Source: Mansonella perstans (Eukaryota; Nematoda; Chromadorea; Rhabditida; Onchocercidae). Taken from it: a stretch of DNA of 64,000 nt. The notes under the pieces are model-generated. The model was not told where the DNA came from. It did no database searches and worked only from the letters and a program-made list of their open reading frames with translations. The stretch spans positions 171,273 to 235,272 of the forward strand of contig JBAMDO010000074.1 in the NCBI GenBank assembly GCA_037074765.1, read 5' to 3'. The stretch's first letter is position 1. Each line of letters begins with the position of its first letter. Position numbers and translations under genes: made by a program. Shown here one piece after another: positions 24,701 through 35,603 of the stretch.

Positions 24701-26613
24701 CATCGTAGTCATTGCCCATTCTTCTATCAAACTACGAGTATATACTGCAAGTCGAGATATTATGTTTAATGTCCTTCACTTTTTTGAATAAAATATTGAA
24801 ATAAGAAGACATAAAAATTACGCACCTAGTACAGACAACGAAAGGAGACGCGCAATGATACTTAGGCGTCGACCGCGTGAAGTGTTGAATGATCGCACCA
24901 GACGTAAGCGAGCTATGAAAGATGCACGTTCATCTTCCTCAATTTTTTTGCCAGACAGCAAGTGTTCCAGTTCAGCCGCAAAGCTTTTATCTAGCTGAAA
25001 AAACTGCTTATTCATTATCTTACTGAAAAAAAAAAGGAAAAAAAACTGTTCGTTTCATCACTCATTAACAAAATATAGGCCTGTTGCAAAGGATCTTGAA
25101 TTCATAGTTCATTCATTCAGAGATCGACTACAAAAGACAAAGTCAAAAATAGTGATTAACTTACATGTACTGAACGAACAAGATTGTTAACATCCGTCTG
25201 AAATCCGATTGGTAACAAAGCGGAAGGTCGAACATTGGTAGTACAACATTCATCCATCTTCATACTTCTGAGTTTACCGTTCCAACACTGGAAATTACAA
25301 TTAAAGCTTCGATTAAAGCATTTTGAACAAAAAAGTTATAACTTTAAAAGATAATGGACATTCAAAAAACGAACCTGTGCAATAGCGGAGAGTCGGACAG
25401 TAAGTTTTTTCTGTTGTGCATCACTAAGATGTTGTGAGAGAAACCTTGAACGTTTACTGATAACCAATAATAATCTCAATGTTTCCACAACAACCTCCAC
25501 ATTACCAGAATCCAATAAATTTAACAATCGCTGAAACTGTTCTGGATGGAAAATAACACACTAGAGTAATCAATCAAAACGAAGACTACCAACAACAGAG
25601 GGTGAAATGGAATAGGTTGACAACTAACACTTAAACATCTGAGAATTCTGCAGCATGGATTCTTGCTAAAGGAGCAGCGCTGCAGTAAATGTATACAGCA
25701 GTCTCAGTATTTATATCTTGAAAGCTACATCGATAATTTCACAAAGGATTTGCAAAGAGATGCATGGAAGCCAAACAAGCACTTCCAACTCAGTTTTGAA
25801 ATCATGATTTCTTCAGATTTCTTCGCAAAATAATTTAAATCCCAAGTGTTATTGAAATTTATGATACTAACGTCGGCCGAACTGTAGACTGAGCGAGTGA
25901 AAGTATTCTCGAAAAGCAGAGCAGTAAAAGAAAGAACAGATGTAACGTCTGTTAATAAAGTCTGATCTTCGTCGATAGCCATCGGTGCACCCGGCGATGA
26001 ACTGCACCTTACGGCATCTTTCAATACATCATCGCACATGTTCAAAACGTCTGACCATCTCGCCATTTCTGACTACAAAGAACAAAAACCAAATATGCTA
26101 ACAAACATTCTGATATATTTTTAAAATTACAATTAACTGCAGTGCATCATACAACATAATTTCTTACCTTTCCAAATTGTGGTTGCCATTCATGAACTTC
26201 AGTTAGTCGCTCCAGAAATGTTCTTCGATCAGAAGCTGATTTGATATGTTCAATAAGTTGCATACATCGCGGGTACTAAAATAAGCAGCTATTCCAATAA
26301 ACTTGTTAAAACAATTCAACTACCTAATTTCGAACAATCCATCTTTCTCAATAGCTCCTCAGCTGGATGTGCGATCCATTTCAGCTAAAGATTATTGTCA
26401 ACAACACGGTCCACATCCTCTTTCCCGAGTATTCTACTTTTGGAATGCATGTGCATAAAACATGATGCAATACTACTCTCATAGGTCATTCGATGCTTTG
26501 TTTTTCGTAAGACTGGATTAAAAATTATGAAATGGAAGAACAGTGCAATCAAGAAAAATTTAACTTACAATTTCTGCACTACACGGTCGTAATATTTTAG
26601 AATCGATTTTCAT
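5519..26613 (-). CDS. eel-1: HECT E3 ubiquitin ligase HUWE1/EEL-1, complete gene
   Basis: One giant multi-exon gene spans about 21 kb on the minus strand. The first exon starts [10 protein letters not shown], matching the HUWE1 N-terminus, at 26613; the last ends in GFGFA and TAA at 5519. In order: armadillo-like DUF908/DUF913 regions (about 26.3-20 kb, including [20 protein letters not shown]), a UBA domain (19.4-19.6 kb), a WWE domain (17.6-17.9 kb), acidic low-complexity segments (13.7-15 kb), three ubiquitin-binding motifs (10.8-11.4 kb) and a C-terminal HECT domain (below about 7.6 kb). HUWE1 polyubiquitylates many substrates in nucleus and cytosol; its worm orthologue EEL-1 acts in early embryonic fate control and neuronal function. 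Introns are small (50-400 bases). I see no disabling change. I did not resolve every exon border, so total protein length is not given. Confidence 0.95.
9675..9706 (+). repeat. 32-base poly(A) tract in an eel-1 intron
   Basis: An uninterrupted run of 32 A residues on the plus strand (poly-T in the transcribed orientation) lies within an eel-1 intron. Length is likely polymorphic and may be affected by sequencing error. No flanking retroposon-like sequence was recognised. Confidence 0.9.
10850..11400 (-). other. eel-1: ubiquitin-binding motif cluster (DUF4414 region) of EEL-1
   Basis: Three copies of the UBM-like pattern LPxxLRxx(V/I)L occur in minus-strand order: [32 protein letters not shown], and in the next exon [17 protein letters not shown]. 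The third is followed by [16 protein letters not shown]. In HUWE1 this region helps bind ubiquitin and substrates. An intron at about 11.0-11.1 kb separates motif two from motif three. Confidence 0.85.
13700..15000 (-). other. eel-1: acidic, low-complexity segment of EEL-1
   Basis: Several exons encode runs of Asp, Glu and Ser, for example stretches rich in EEDDFG and [17 protein letters not shown], and GAT/GAA-rich DNA at 14.2-14.5 kb. Long acidic linkers between the WWE and UBM regions are typical of HUWE1 proteins. Exon borders here are the least certain part of the model. Confidence 0.65.
17647..17916 (-). other. eel-1: WWE-domain exon of EEL-1
   Basis: A 90-codon exon bounded by a TTAAG acceptor and GAG|GTTTTT donor. 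It encodes [21 protein letters not shown], then [14 protein letters not shown], the tryptophan/glutamate pattern and closing strand of a WWE domain. WWE domains bind poly-ADP-ribose or mediate protein contacts in ubiquitin ligases. Confidence 0.88.
19387..19573 (-). other. eel-1: UBA-domain exon of EEL-1
   Basis: This exon follows a TTTTTAG acceptor and encodes [22 protein letters not shown], then [12 protein letters not shown]: the three-helix UBA signature with the MGF loop. It lies between the DUF913 region and the WWE domain, as in HUWE1. Confidence 0.9.
24358..24427 (+). repeat. 35-bp tandem duplication in an eel-1 intron
   Basis: Two near-identical copies of a 35-bp unit (24358-24392 and 24393-24427, differing by an A/G change and at the end) lie within an intron. 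Each unit itself contains a doubled ATTAAATAC-like motif. Probable recent slippage. Confidence 0.85.
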
Positions 26614-28230
26614 GTCTATTAAGAAGGCGCTTTTTTAAATATTCACAAAATCCAGTTCGAAAGAAACACCAAAAAGAGATCCTAGAAAAAAGAAAAACGC
26701 ATATGTACACGGTGTTAATCTCGTCTGTATATAAATGCAACATTCACCGACGTAAAAATATGTTCGAAAATAAATCAAAAATTTACTGCAATGTTTGAAG
26801 ATAGTAAATTTTGTTGCCCACTCTCTGCCTAATGAATCCCTTTCATTACTGGTTGGGAATCGAGAACTGATGTTATTACCCCTTTCCTAATTCTTTAACG
26901 TTATGGTTATGATGATGATGTTCAGAAGTGGCGACTTGCTCATATCTTGTAACACATCCTGCCATATCCCACTGCAAATCCAGTTATCTTGCTCCTACTT
27001 CAGCCATATCTTGCAGATCCGGTTACGCCGCAATATATACCTGGCCGTATTACATTGGGAGGTCCGGTCATGTCTTAGTTACCGGTCAATCATCTCATTC
27101 AGGAAAACAGACTCCTATATATGATGGCAAAGTTTGATTTTCAAGCCTAAAGTCTTATATTTGTAATGGCGTAATGCATTCCGAAGAGTCAATACAAAAT
27201 CGTATCCCAAATCTCTGGCGCAATGCCAACATTTATTAATGCCAAAAAAAGATTTATTAATGTTGGACAATAAGGTACAGAAAGCGTTTAATGTACGATA
27301 GAAAAAGGGGATCTTACTGAGATATCTCGAAGATATCCCTTTTCTTTACTGACATCTCAGAGATAACCCTGTTCTGGTTCTCAACAGAGCTTACCTTTTC
27401 GAAAACGCTCGCTGAAGGCGCTATCAAATGAAATGAATGAATGAAATTGCAGGAATAAGATTAAATAAGATTAAATTTTAAAAAATTTTTGAATATTTGC
27501 TAATTTTTCCCGCCAATTAATTTGGCAGTTAAAGTGGTCCAAGTTAACAATGGAAAATGGATGCAAGGATTTCAGTAAAATAAAAATAGAAAGAACCTAA
27601 TGTGAATTTTGTGTCCCATGGATCTTTCAATAGTATGGTTACGTATTCTGGGATGGAATAAATCCCATATATAGTTTCACATTACACTTAAAATTTGTAA
27701 TAAAGATTGCTGATAGTGGAATAATGGATGATGGCCTATGACACATCACTTTTCATTTCTATCGTTTCTTTTTTTCTGTACCATTTCATAATCAATAGAT
27801 TAATTCAAACTTTTTTCTATTAAAGTCTCACGTAGCATTTATTAGTGATCATATCCCATCCTTTTTGATCCTACCTACTATTTCAATCAATTTGACCTTC
27901 CGAACACTTCACCACTGACAACGCCAACCCGACCAGCGCAACCCGCCACTGAGACACAACACACCTGTGCACACGCATATGCACACTCCTCAAACAAAAC
28001 CATCGTTGCATGCGACGGTAATGTTAACAGTAGAGACAGTAATTTTCACGCGTAGTGTCTTTCACGGATGCTGCAGTTTTCCTCTCGAATAACACTATTA
28101 CAGTAATGTGGCAATTGACTCGTTATCACTTCAGTTTATATATATGCTGCAAAGGTTTAGATAATCGATAAATACGAAGAACGCAAAGTGTCAAGGTATG
28201 TAGATTTCTGAATGCATTGATCGAAAAGAA
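26614..28230. other. divergent spacer between eel-1 and ECSIT
   Basis: About 1.6 kb that must carry the eel-1 promoter and perhaps that of ECSIT. No clear TATA box. The part at 26.9-27.13 kb is richer in GC and looks coding-like in two frames but has a stop in the best one. The rest is AT-rich without exons I can support. Confidence 0.5.
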
Positions 28231-28566
28231 ACTTGATTTTAGTTCATGATCTAAACTTGGTTTTAGTTCATGATCTAAACTTGGTTTTAGTTCATGATCT
28301 AAACTTGATTTTAGTTCATGACCTAAACTTGGTTTTAGTTCATGATCTAAACTTGATTTTAGTTCATGTTCTAAACTTGATTTTAGTTCATGTTCTAAAC
28401 TTGGTTTTAGTTCATGTTCTAAACTTGGTTTTAGTTCATGTTCTAAACTTGGTTTTAGTTCATGTTCTAAATTTGGTTTTAGTTCATGATCTAAACTTGA
28501 TTTTAGTTCATGTTCTAAAGTTGGTTTTAGTTCATGTTCTGGGATTGATTTTAGTTCATGTTCTAT
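28231..28566 (+). repeat. 24-bp minisatellite, about 14 copies, just upstream of ECSIT
   Basis: Fourteen occurrences of TTTTAGTTCATG recur every 24 bases, followed by ATCTAAACTTGG or variants (TTCTAAACTTGA, TTCTAAATTTGG, TTCTGGGATTGA). ATCT units cluster at the left and TTCT units in the middle and right, suggesting local expansion of variants. Because 24 is divisible by three, one frame stays open and would spell repeats of LVHDLNLV, but that frame has no ATG start, so I do not call it a protein. The array ends about 65 bases before the ECSIT start. Every unit contains TTTTAG, a nematode splice-acceptor-like hexamer, followed three bases later by an ATG that meets a stop after one further codon. 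Confidence 0.95.
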
Positions 28567-28628
28567 TTAGCATTTATTTTAGAATATTCGAGATATCAGC
28601 TATCCGGGATAATTTTTTTCTGTGATTA

Positions 28629-28634
28629 TTTCAG
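28629..28634 (+). promoter_or_regulatory. probable trans-splice acceptor of ECSIT
   Basis: ATTTCAG-type acceptor ends at 28634, a single base before the ECSIT start codon at 28636. No coding exon precedes it in frame, so a spliced-leader acceptor is the simplest reading. A 5' coding exon upstream cannot be fully excluded. Confidence 0.5.
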
Positions 28635-28635
28635 A

Positions 28636-30977
28636 ATGCAAGTTGCAAAAAAATTGTTGGGATCACATTGTGGGATATTGCTATACTGTAAGACAGTACA
28701 GTCTTTAATAAATCGTTTTGCTTCTGAAGGTCACAAATTTAAAAAAGAGTTACTTCCATTTGAGCAACGTTTTGACGAGGTGGCAGTTGAATTGCGTACC
28801 AAAAAAACATTCCTAAATGTTATCGGTAAGTTTAGATTGCCGTTATTTAAGACAACCGTTGAAAATAACAGAGAAATTTCAGTAAACTAGCCGACTCTGA
28901 AGTACATGGAAGCAAATTTTTCGCCTAATTAAACGAAACCGTGAAAGCTTAACATTTTTGATTTTATATTAGAATTTTTAACGAAAATAAAAGATATCAA
29001 CAGTGGTATATTTGAGCACCAAACCATAAATTAACTTTTTTAAGAGAATTTGTGTTGTCAGTCACCGAACTTCAAAGTTAGACTGTTAGTGATTTTGGAG
29101 TATTCATTCACATAAATTAGCACTGGTATAAGGACGCATAAATCTAAATTAGATCATAAATTAGACGAGAAGGAACAGGATTTTATGTCTTCGGTGTTTA
29201 CGTCAAATTTGATGTTGTTTTGTGTCAGATAATTTTTGTAAGAAGCAAGTACATGCTCGAGGACACGTCGAATTTATAAATTCGGCGTTAAAGTATATGA
29301 AGGAATACGGATTACAGAAGGATTTGGATATTTATAAATCACTGCTCAATATATTTCCGAAAGGACCGATGATACCTAGAAATGTTTTTCAGGTCTGGAT
29401 TGTTTGTGCCTTTTTTCTTTATCAGTAGTTTTTCCAACGATTTGCGTTTTAATCTGAGATGATTGGTGTAGTCTTATGAGTTTCAGCGGAGATTTTTATA
29501 TTATCCTCAGCAGCAGATATGTTGTGTCAAACTTCTCGATGAAATGGAGTGGTTTGGTTTGTATTTTTCATGAATTCCCGAGCATTTCATCCTTCAGTTA
29601 TTTTGAAATTGGAAATATGTAATTCAGCGACGTAAGAACGGTACTTTTACGTGACTATTCAAGTAAGGGTTTTATGTAACATAAAAACTTATACAATCAT
29701 TATATGATTGTTTGATTGCTTCAGAGCATTGCAGGAGTGCAACCTGATAAAGAAATCCATGATTTAGTCGTTAATGCTTTTGGTGAATGGAATTATGCCA
29801 CGAAAAAGGTGAAGCGCATGATGTACTGGATGCCAAAGTTAAAATATTCGAATACCTATTTGGATCGTCGGAAAATTGAGGGCAAAAAGTTGAGTGCTGT
29901 AGACCTTGGTTATTTAGCGTTAAAAATGATATCGCGCGACCCCGGTACACGAATAACTCTTGTTAGAGTTAGTTTTCTACAATTTTTCAATCTATAATTT
30001 TCGTCCGCTATCAGAGAGTTTGTTACGATTGAAAAACACTTTTTTTTTTTTTGAACATTCAGCTCTGAGATGTTTAGCAGAAGTGACACATCCCACAATT
30101 TTTCTTTTTTTGGGAATTTTTAGCAGTTTTATAGATTCACGATACGGAATTAAATGGATCTGATGGGTGGCTGTTATCTTCTCAAAGTTATCTTCAAAAG
30201 AAATTGCTGCAAAGTTTGGAAAAAAATGCTACGTTGTATGTGGATGGACCTAATAAAGTGTATTTAATGGATAACTGTATTGAGTACGTTGGTCTTTTTA
30301 GTGCTCCAAAATCGCAGTACTATGAAAAATATGAGGAAGGTGATCTGGTAAGAATTTTTTAATATTAGATATTCGTTTTTGCGGTTAAATTTTATTTAGA
30401 TTGAATACAAAATCTGGTTGGTTTTTTCCAAAAAATTGGTTTTTTTTTTTCTTTTTTTTTTTGGTGGGAGGAGGGATATTTTGTAATGTTGGCATTTTTT
30501 GACATACGTTGACATGTTGTAACTTTTTAAAAGATGTTTGTTTCTAATACATTAAAATTTTTATATGTATCAGTCTTCGACAAATTGTACATATATCAAA
30601 ATGTAATTAAACGAATCGCACTATTTTTGGAATTTTACAAAATTACAATCAAGCACTGCTTTGTAAAACACAACTAGCCTCTGATTTTCGAAACGCGATT
30701 CATTTTTTTATCCTATCCTTCTTGCTCTTTTCAGGACGAAGACTTTGAAAATTGGAAAAGCGAATGGGATGGAGGAAATGAGAGACGTCTTAAATGTTAC
30801 ATACACGAACAGCAGCATGAAACAGTCCTAGCCCTTTCGGTTTTTGGCAATATTTGTCGGGAAACTGCAGTTGCTTGGATCAGTCATTTGCAGGAAACAA
30901 ATCCATCTTTACATAGTGCCCGGGTTTTATTCCGAACGAAACAAGCTAGTGAGACATTGATGACACAGTTATCTTGA
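28636..30977 (+). CDS. ECSIT: ECSIT, complex I assembly / Toll pathway adaptor
   Basis: Six exons, 28636-28825, 29229-29392, 29487-29556, 29735-29967, 30135-30347 and 30735-30977, give 370 residues with every phase consistent. Exon 2 carries RGHVEFINSALKYMKEYG and IFPKGPMIPRNVFQ, exon 3 YYPQQQ and LLDEMEWFG, exon 4 VQPDKE followed by the YW(M/F)P-type helix region, and exon 6 LSVFGNICRETAVAWISHLQ with ETNPSL. These are the conserved blocks of the ECSIT N-terminal (PPR-like helical) and C-terminal domains. ECSIT assists assembly of mitochondrial complex I and also links TRAF6 to MEKK1 in the cytosol. The basic N-terminus (MQVAKKLLGSHC) could be a mitochondrial presequence. I prefer acceptors CATTGCAG at 29734 and TTTTATAG at 30134 because only these keep the family frame. 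Confidence 0.92.
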
Positions 30978-31279
30978 TGTATATTTATCTTTTACTAATT
31001 TTCGTGTACCGCAAGTTAACAGTTATTGGTAGATTGAATCTAGATGCGCGTTAAATTATTTTTACTCCTCGACACAAAAGTATTTATAGGTGTACACAAA
31101 AACTAGCGTTTTCCTTGTGTTATTTCCCCAGTAATGTTGGAAGTATTTTTTTCTCTTGCATATTAAGAATATATTTTTGTTTGTGATCAAGCATCGTTGT
31201 TGCTGAACGCTTTATATTATCAAACTTCAAATGTTTCATGAAAATATGTACTTAACCTCCATATGTGAATGGTTTCCAG

Positions 31280-31381
31280 ACTGCTTTAGACTTGTTGGTG
31301 GATCAAATATTGGAAGCTCCAAGATATTCACTCTTCGAACAGTTCACGCTGAAGAAGTACGATATTTCGGAGTGCATTTGA
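31280..31381 (+). other. orphan exon-like segment
   Basis: After a TTTCCAG acceptor-like site at 31273-31279, the sequence is open for 33 codons and reads TALDLLVDQILEAPRYSLF, then EQFTLKKYDISECI and TGA. Amino-acid composition and lack of low complexity look like genuine coding sequence, but no adjoining exon or start was found and I cannot name the family. It may be the remnant of a gene, or a terminal exon whose partners I missed. A second frame is also open across the segment, which weakens the case. Confidence 0.3.
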
Positions 31382-33587
31382 TTAGCCTAATAGTTACTAA
31401 AATCATAATGGTTGTAGTATTGAGTCAGATGTTGGATATGGAATAGAAATGGGAGGGGAAGGGGGGGAGTTTCTGGTAATATCACCAGATATTTCCTGCA
31501 GAATCTCTTTGACACATATGGTTTCCCCTTCGTAGTAGTAGATTGGACGTTAGTGTAACAAAGACCATTTTACAGTTCGAATTGTAATTTCGTAGTTCGG
31601 AACCTCATAATTGGAAAGTGCGACAACTAGGTGAGGATGATTGTTTCAGTTTGCTTTTCAATTTCTTTTAACTTTAAGGCCAAAGATACGAGGAGGTTTT
31701 TAATGATTTTAGAAATGTCATTTTAATTGTTGAATTTAAGAGGCCATATCCGAATCATTAAAATGCCGATATTGAAAGATCCACGGAAACACATACACAC
31801 ACATTTTTTTTCTTCGGGAAACATTTTCAAAATAATTACCTCAGCTGTTGGCTACCTCCATTCTTCTCCATGGAAATTCACCAGTTAAAAAAATGTTTCC
31901 AATTAAATTTTTCAAATCACCTCAATCAAATACGCTCTGATTGTTCAGCACGAAGTAGATAATATTGCAGAGGATGTCGTGTAGGTATCTGAATGTTTCA
32001 TTAGATTGGCTATGGATTTTTTTTTTTTTTTAAATTAGTGGAGATATAATTTTTGAAGTGAACATTTCGGTTTATTTTATTGTTTTTCTTATAGTTGAAC
32101 TAGAACGGATGAAAAGTGTGCAGCTGGAAGGAATTTTATAGTCGTAAAGACTACTATTGTTATTTCCTCAAAAAATAAATTTGATATTTTTGCTATAGAA
32201 AAACTAGATCTCGGTTAACACGTATTTCCGAGGAAATATGATATCACACTCATAACGAGCCAGTTATAAAATGACTTTACTTTTGCACGGTATTCAACAC
32301 TGATGGACATATTGTAACACAACCTGGTCCTATATGATCAGTTAAGCTAGTGGTTTTCAGAACATTTTTTTGCTACATTTCATAAACTTCTCCACCTCTT
32401 TCCTATTTCAACATTAAACAGAAAGTAAGCTAAACCAAGGAAGCAAGATTGTCGGATTTGTGCAGTTAATCAACGTTTAGAATCGATGAGTGATTCGAGT
32501 GACAACTGCAAAATAACTTTCGTTATGTCCGTTGCTTGATATGTTGTATCAAGAGCAAATAGTGTTTGCTTGAATATTACCTGAACTGGAAGATATTGCG
32601 CAGATATTATCTTCTTGATATGACTTATTTCCATCATTTCTAAAAAGTATGGTTGTTGTATTGAAAAGAACACAGTTACAACTTCCATTTTCCACGTAAA
32701 GATTAAAGAAAATTGAATTCGGAAAACTGCTCCTGTAATCGGTTTATTTTTCATTTTTTTTCAAAAAAAAAAATTCTAATTCTCATTTTCAAACTATGCA
32801 TTTACCCAAGAAAAGGATAAAGGAAAAGGTTTTATTTAACACTCACTCTCCATTAAATTTTCCCACTTCATTAACTCTTTTATTTTACTAAACAAAGTCA
32901 TAACTCAGTAAAAACAGGCGGAAGGTCCAGTTTTTTGTTCATCATTTCTTGTTATACTCTCATCCCAATATCATGACTTCTTACATAACTCTTTCTACAA
33001 AGTGTTTGGAATGAATCACTTCTTTTTAATTGCGCATCTCTTTCTTCCTCTCTTGTAATCCTTTTTTTCCATTATCTACCCATTTTTTCATTAAAAAGAA
33101 AAAAACCGTAATAATAATAATGATAGGGAAAAGAAGAAATGAATACATATGGATGCGATTTATTTTTTCATTTTAATTAGTCCGCCTACAAAACAAATTT
33201 ATATAATATATATATATAAATATGTGAACCAAATTAATGGCAAAAGAAAAATTCATTGATTTGCAAATAAACTACGAAAGATGGAATCGTGAAACAATAC
33301 AAAAATTTCCATAAAATCTGCCAGGAAATTTTATCAATAAAACGAAATGCCGTTCTAAAATTTTAACGTTATTCATATTCACATCATATTTTCTATTGTT
33401 TTACTCTGATTTATTACTTTTGAAAATTATGAATCAAACATTGAAATTAATTCGCTGGATGGAATAAATAGTACATAATGTTCAATCTGAATTCGTTCCA
33501 GTCATTCCGATCGCAGTCAGGAAATCTCGATGGGAATATTAGAAAATTACCGAAAATTTTCAACTTTTTATGATTGTATTTTTTCTC

Positions 33588-33625
33588 CACTTCTCGATAA
33601 AATTATTGCACTTCTCGATAAAATT
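33588..33625 (+). repeat. short tandem repeat, 21-bp period
   Basis: CACTTCTCGATAAAATT occurs at 33588-33604 and again at 33609-33625. Two copies only; no function suggested. Confidence 0.8.
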
Positions 33626-34700
33626 GCATCAAATTAATTATTCTACCGTTTCTTCCTTATTCAATAGTGTTCTTAACAATGTTATAAAGGATAGAAATTA
33701 AAAAGACAGGAAATAAAAACCACATTTAAAATCTTTCTAAATCAAAGGAATGTCGAAATATTTGTCATCTATATTGTCAGATCACTATCATCGTAAACAA
33801 TATTCAGTTTCATACATGAAAAAAATGAATTGATCCACAGCTATACATGTGATTAGTCATCATCTGATTTTGATCAGATGAATAGGCAACAAGGTAAGAA
33901 GGAAAGAAGTTTATGAAGGCTGTTTGTTGGATGTAAAACATCACACAAACTTAAGGAATGTCTTTCATAATTTGGTGCTGTAAAAATATGTTACAAGAAG
34001 AATGATACTGGAAATACCATCTTTTTTTGCTTACACTTTTTGACTTCGTTGTAATTACCTCTCTTTCTCTTTTGTGGTTAAGCTTTCAACTATACTATTT
34101 ACTTTCCTTTATTAATTTAAAAAAAAAAAAAAGAAAAAAAAGCTACTAATACGAAAAAAAAGGAAAAAAGAGCGAAAGAGCAAAAAGGCCCATTTCAACT
34201 TCCGGAATAATGATTACGGAAAAATGCTTAGAGGAAAGAACTAACTTTTCATCTGGAAGATTTTGCTTAAGTTGAAGAAAAAGTTTGCAAAATACTGCTG
34301 GGTATTACATTTGAAATGCACCAACAGCATCAATTTGATAATACTAATTTCATGCTCCGCGAGACTGAGTTTATCATTTACAATATTAACATAGGCTTAA
34401 TTTTCAAACTTTTGCTTGACACGATTTCTTTTTCTCTGTGTGAAAGAAGATTTTAAAATTTTTGGTAATCTCATGTAGTATTGAAATACATTTGTTATTT
34501 ATTGAAAATAACTGACAAAGTGATCAGGATATATTCATTCTATGATATGATGATAACGATTGATTTAAGCAATTTTCTTACTTGGTGTCGAAAAAATACT
34601 TATACATAGCAACTATTTAAATTTAAATTTTAGAAGGAACAGTGATAAAAGTAAAGGAAGGATATAGTTAAGTAAATGCAGTTGTAATGTAGTGAAACTG

Positions 34701-35173
34701 TTGGAAGTGTAATAAATTTTGGTAATTTTGATAAAAAAACAGTAAGAAAGTATAGCTCTAAAAATCTTTTTTTTTTTTTTTTCTTAAAGATAAAATTTCT
34801 TTTTTGTATTTTACAGAAAATATGAGGAAATAGCGATAATATCCACTAATAAATATCTGCATATACACGGAAAATTAATTAATTTTTAAAGAAGAGAAAA
34901 GTTGAGGTCAAGCACTGAAAAATGCGCATTTAAAAGTAGATATCAAGGCTAAAATTAAGATACTTATGAATAGGTACATGAAATGAATTTTTTTTTTTGG
35001 AAGTGTAATAAAAGTTTTAGTAATTTTGATAAAAGATCATTAAGAAATGAAATACAGCTTTGGAAAAAATTTTTTAAAAAAAATGCTCAAAGAAAAGGAC
35101 AAAGTCACTCAGTTTGCTGTCCACAAAATTTGACTGAGGTACTATATGAGGAATGCACTACCAAATATCTGCA
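34701..35173 (+). repeat. degenerate direct repeat pair
   Basis: Copy A (34701-34861) and copy B (34997-35173) share in the same order TTGGAAGTGTAATAAA, then TAATTTTGATAAAA, a homopolymer-rich middle, ATATGAGGAA and AAATATCTGCA. Identity is interrupted by indels, so this looks like an old local duplication or two members of an interspersed family. Confidence 0.6.
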
Positions 35174-35563
35174 GTACAAATGGCGTTTTCAAAATGCTTA
35201 CGTTTATGTATATGTATGTACGTTTGTGTTTTTTGCAACAATAATCATTTACAAATAATTGAGATCAAAACAATGAAATAACTAACTGTTAATGATTAAA
35301 TAATGAAGAGCGGTAGTAAATGAATGAAATGCTATTGTAAAGGAATGAAAGCAGAAGAGAAATGATGCATCAGAAGAAATTTTTAAAATGAAATCTGATC
35401 AATAAGAGGAATATTATGAGAGGGATATCGAATGAGGTACCAATAAAGGGATACGGTTGATGAAGATAAGGGAAAAGTACCAAGGATGACAAGAGATGCA
35501 CAAGAATTTTTTGCATGTACATACGTTCCACGACGGTGACCGAAAACCAGTGTTCCACGACAG

Positions 35564-35570
35564 TATAAAA
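35564..35570 (+). promoter_or_regulatory. TATA box of the collagen gene
   Basis: TATAAAA lies 34 bases before the predicted collagen start codon at 35604. Just upstream the decamer GTTCCACGAC occurs twice (35525-35534 and 35552-35561), possibly a factor-binding site. Cuticle collagen genes are commonly TATA-driven and stage-regulated. Confidence 0.6.
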
Positions 35571-35603
35571 GGACACTTAGTTCGTCATTACGATGGATCG
35601 AAA

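Larger units (their letters stand above)
30978..35495. other. gene-poor, AT-rich spacer
   Basis: About 4.5 kb with many poly-T/poly-A runs. Apart from an exon-like segment at 31280-31381, a pair of degenerate direct repeats (34701-34861, 34997-35173), a 21-bp tandem repeat (33588-33625) and a short perfect hairpin (33860-33881), I see no genes. Confidence 0.5.

Noticed and set aside
28233..28625. 130-codon frame of LVHDLNLV repeats
   Set aside because: It is the minisatellite read in the one frame that stays open because 24 is divisible by three. It lacks an ATG start and runs into the spacer before ECSIT.
32470..32754. 94-codon minus-strand ORF
   Set aside because: Hydrophobic, AT-rich composition without family features or poly(A)/splice support; expected by chance in this base composition.
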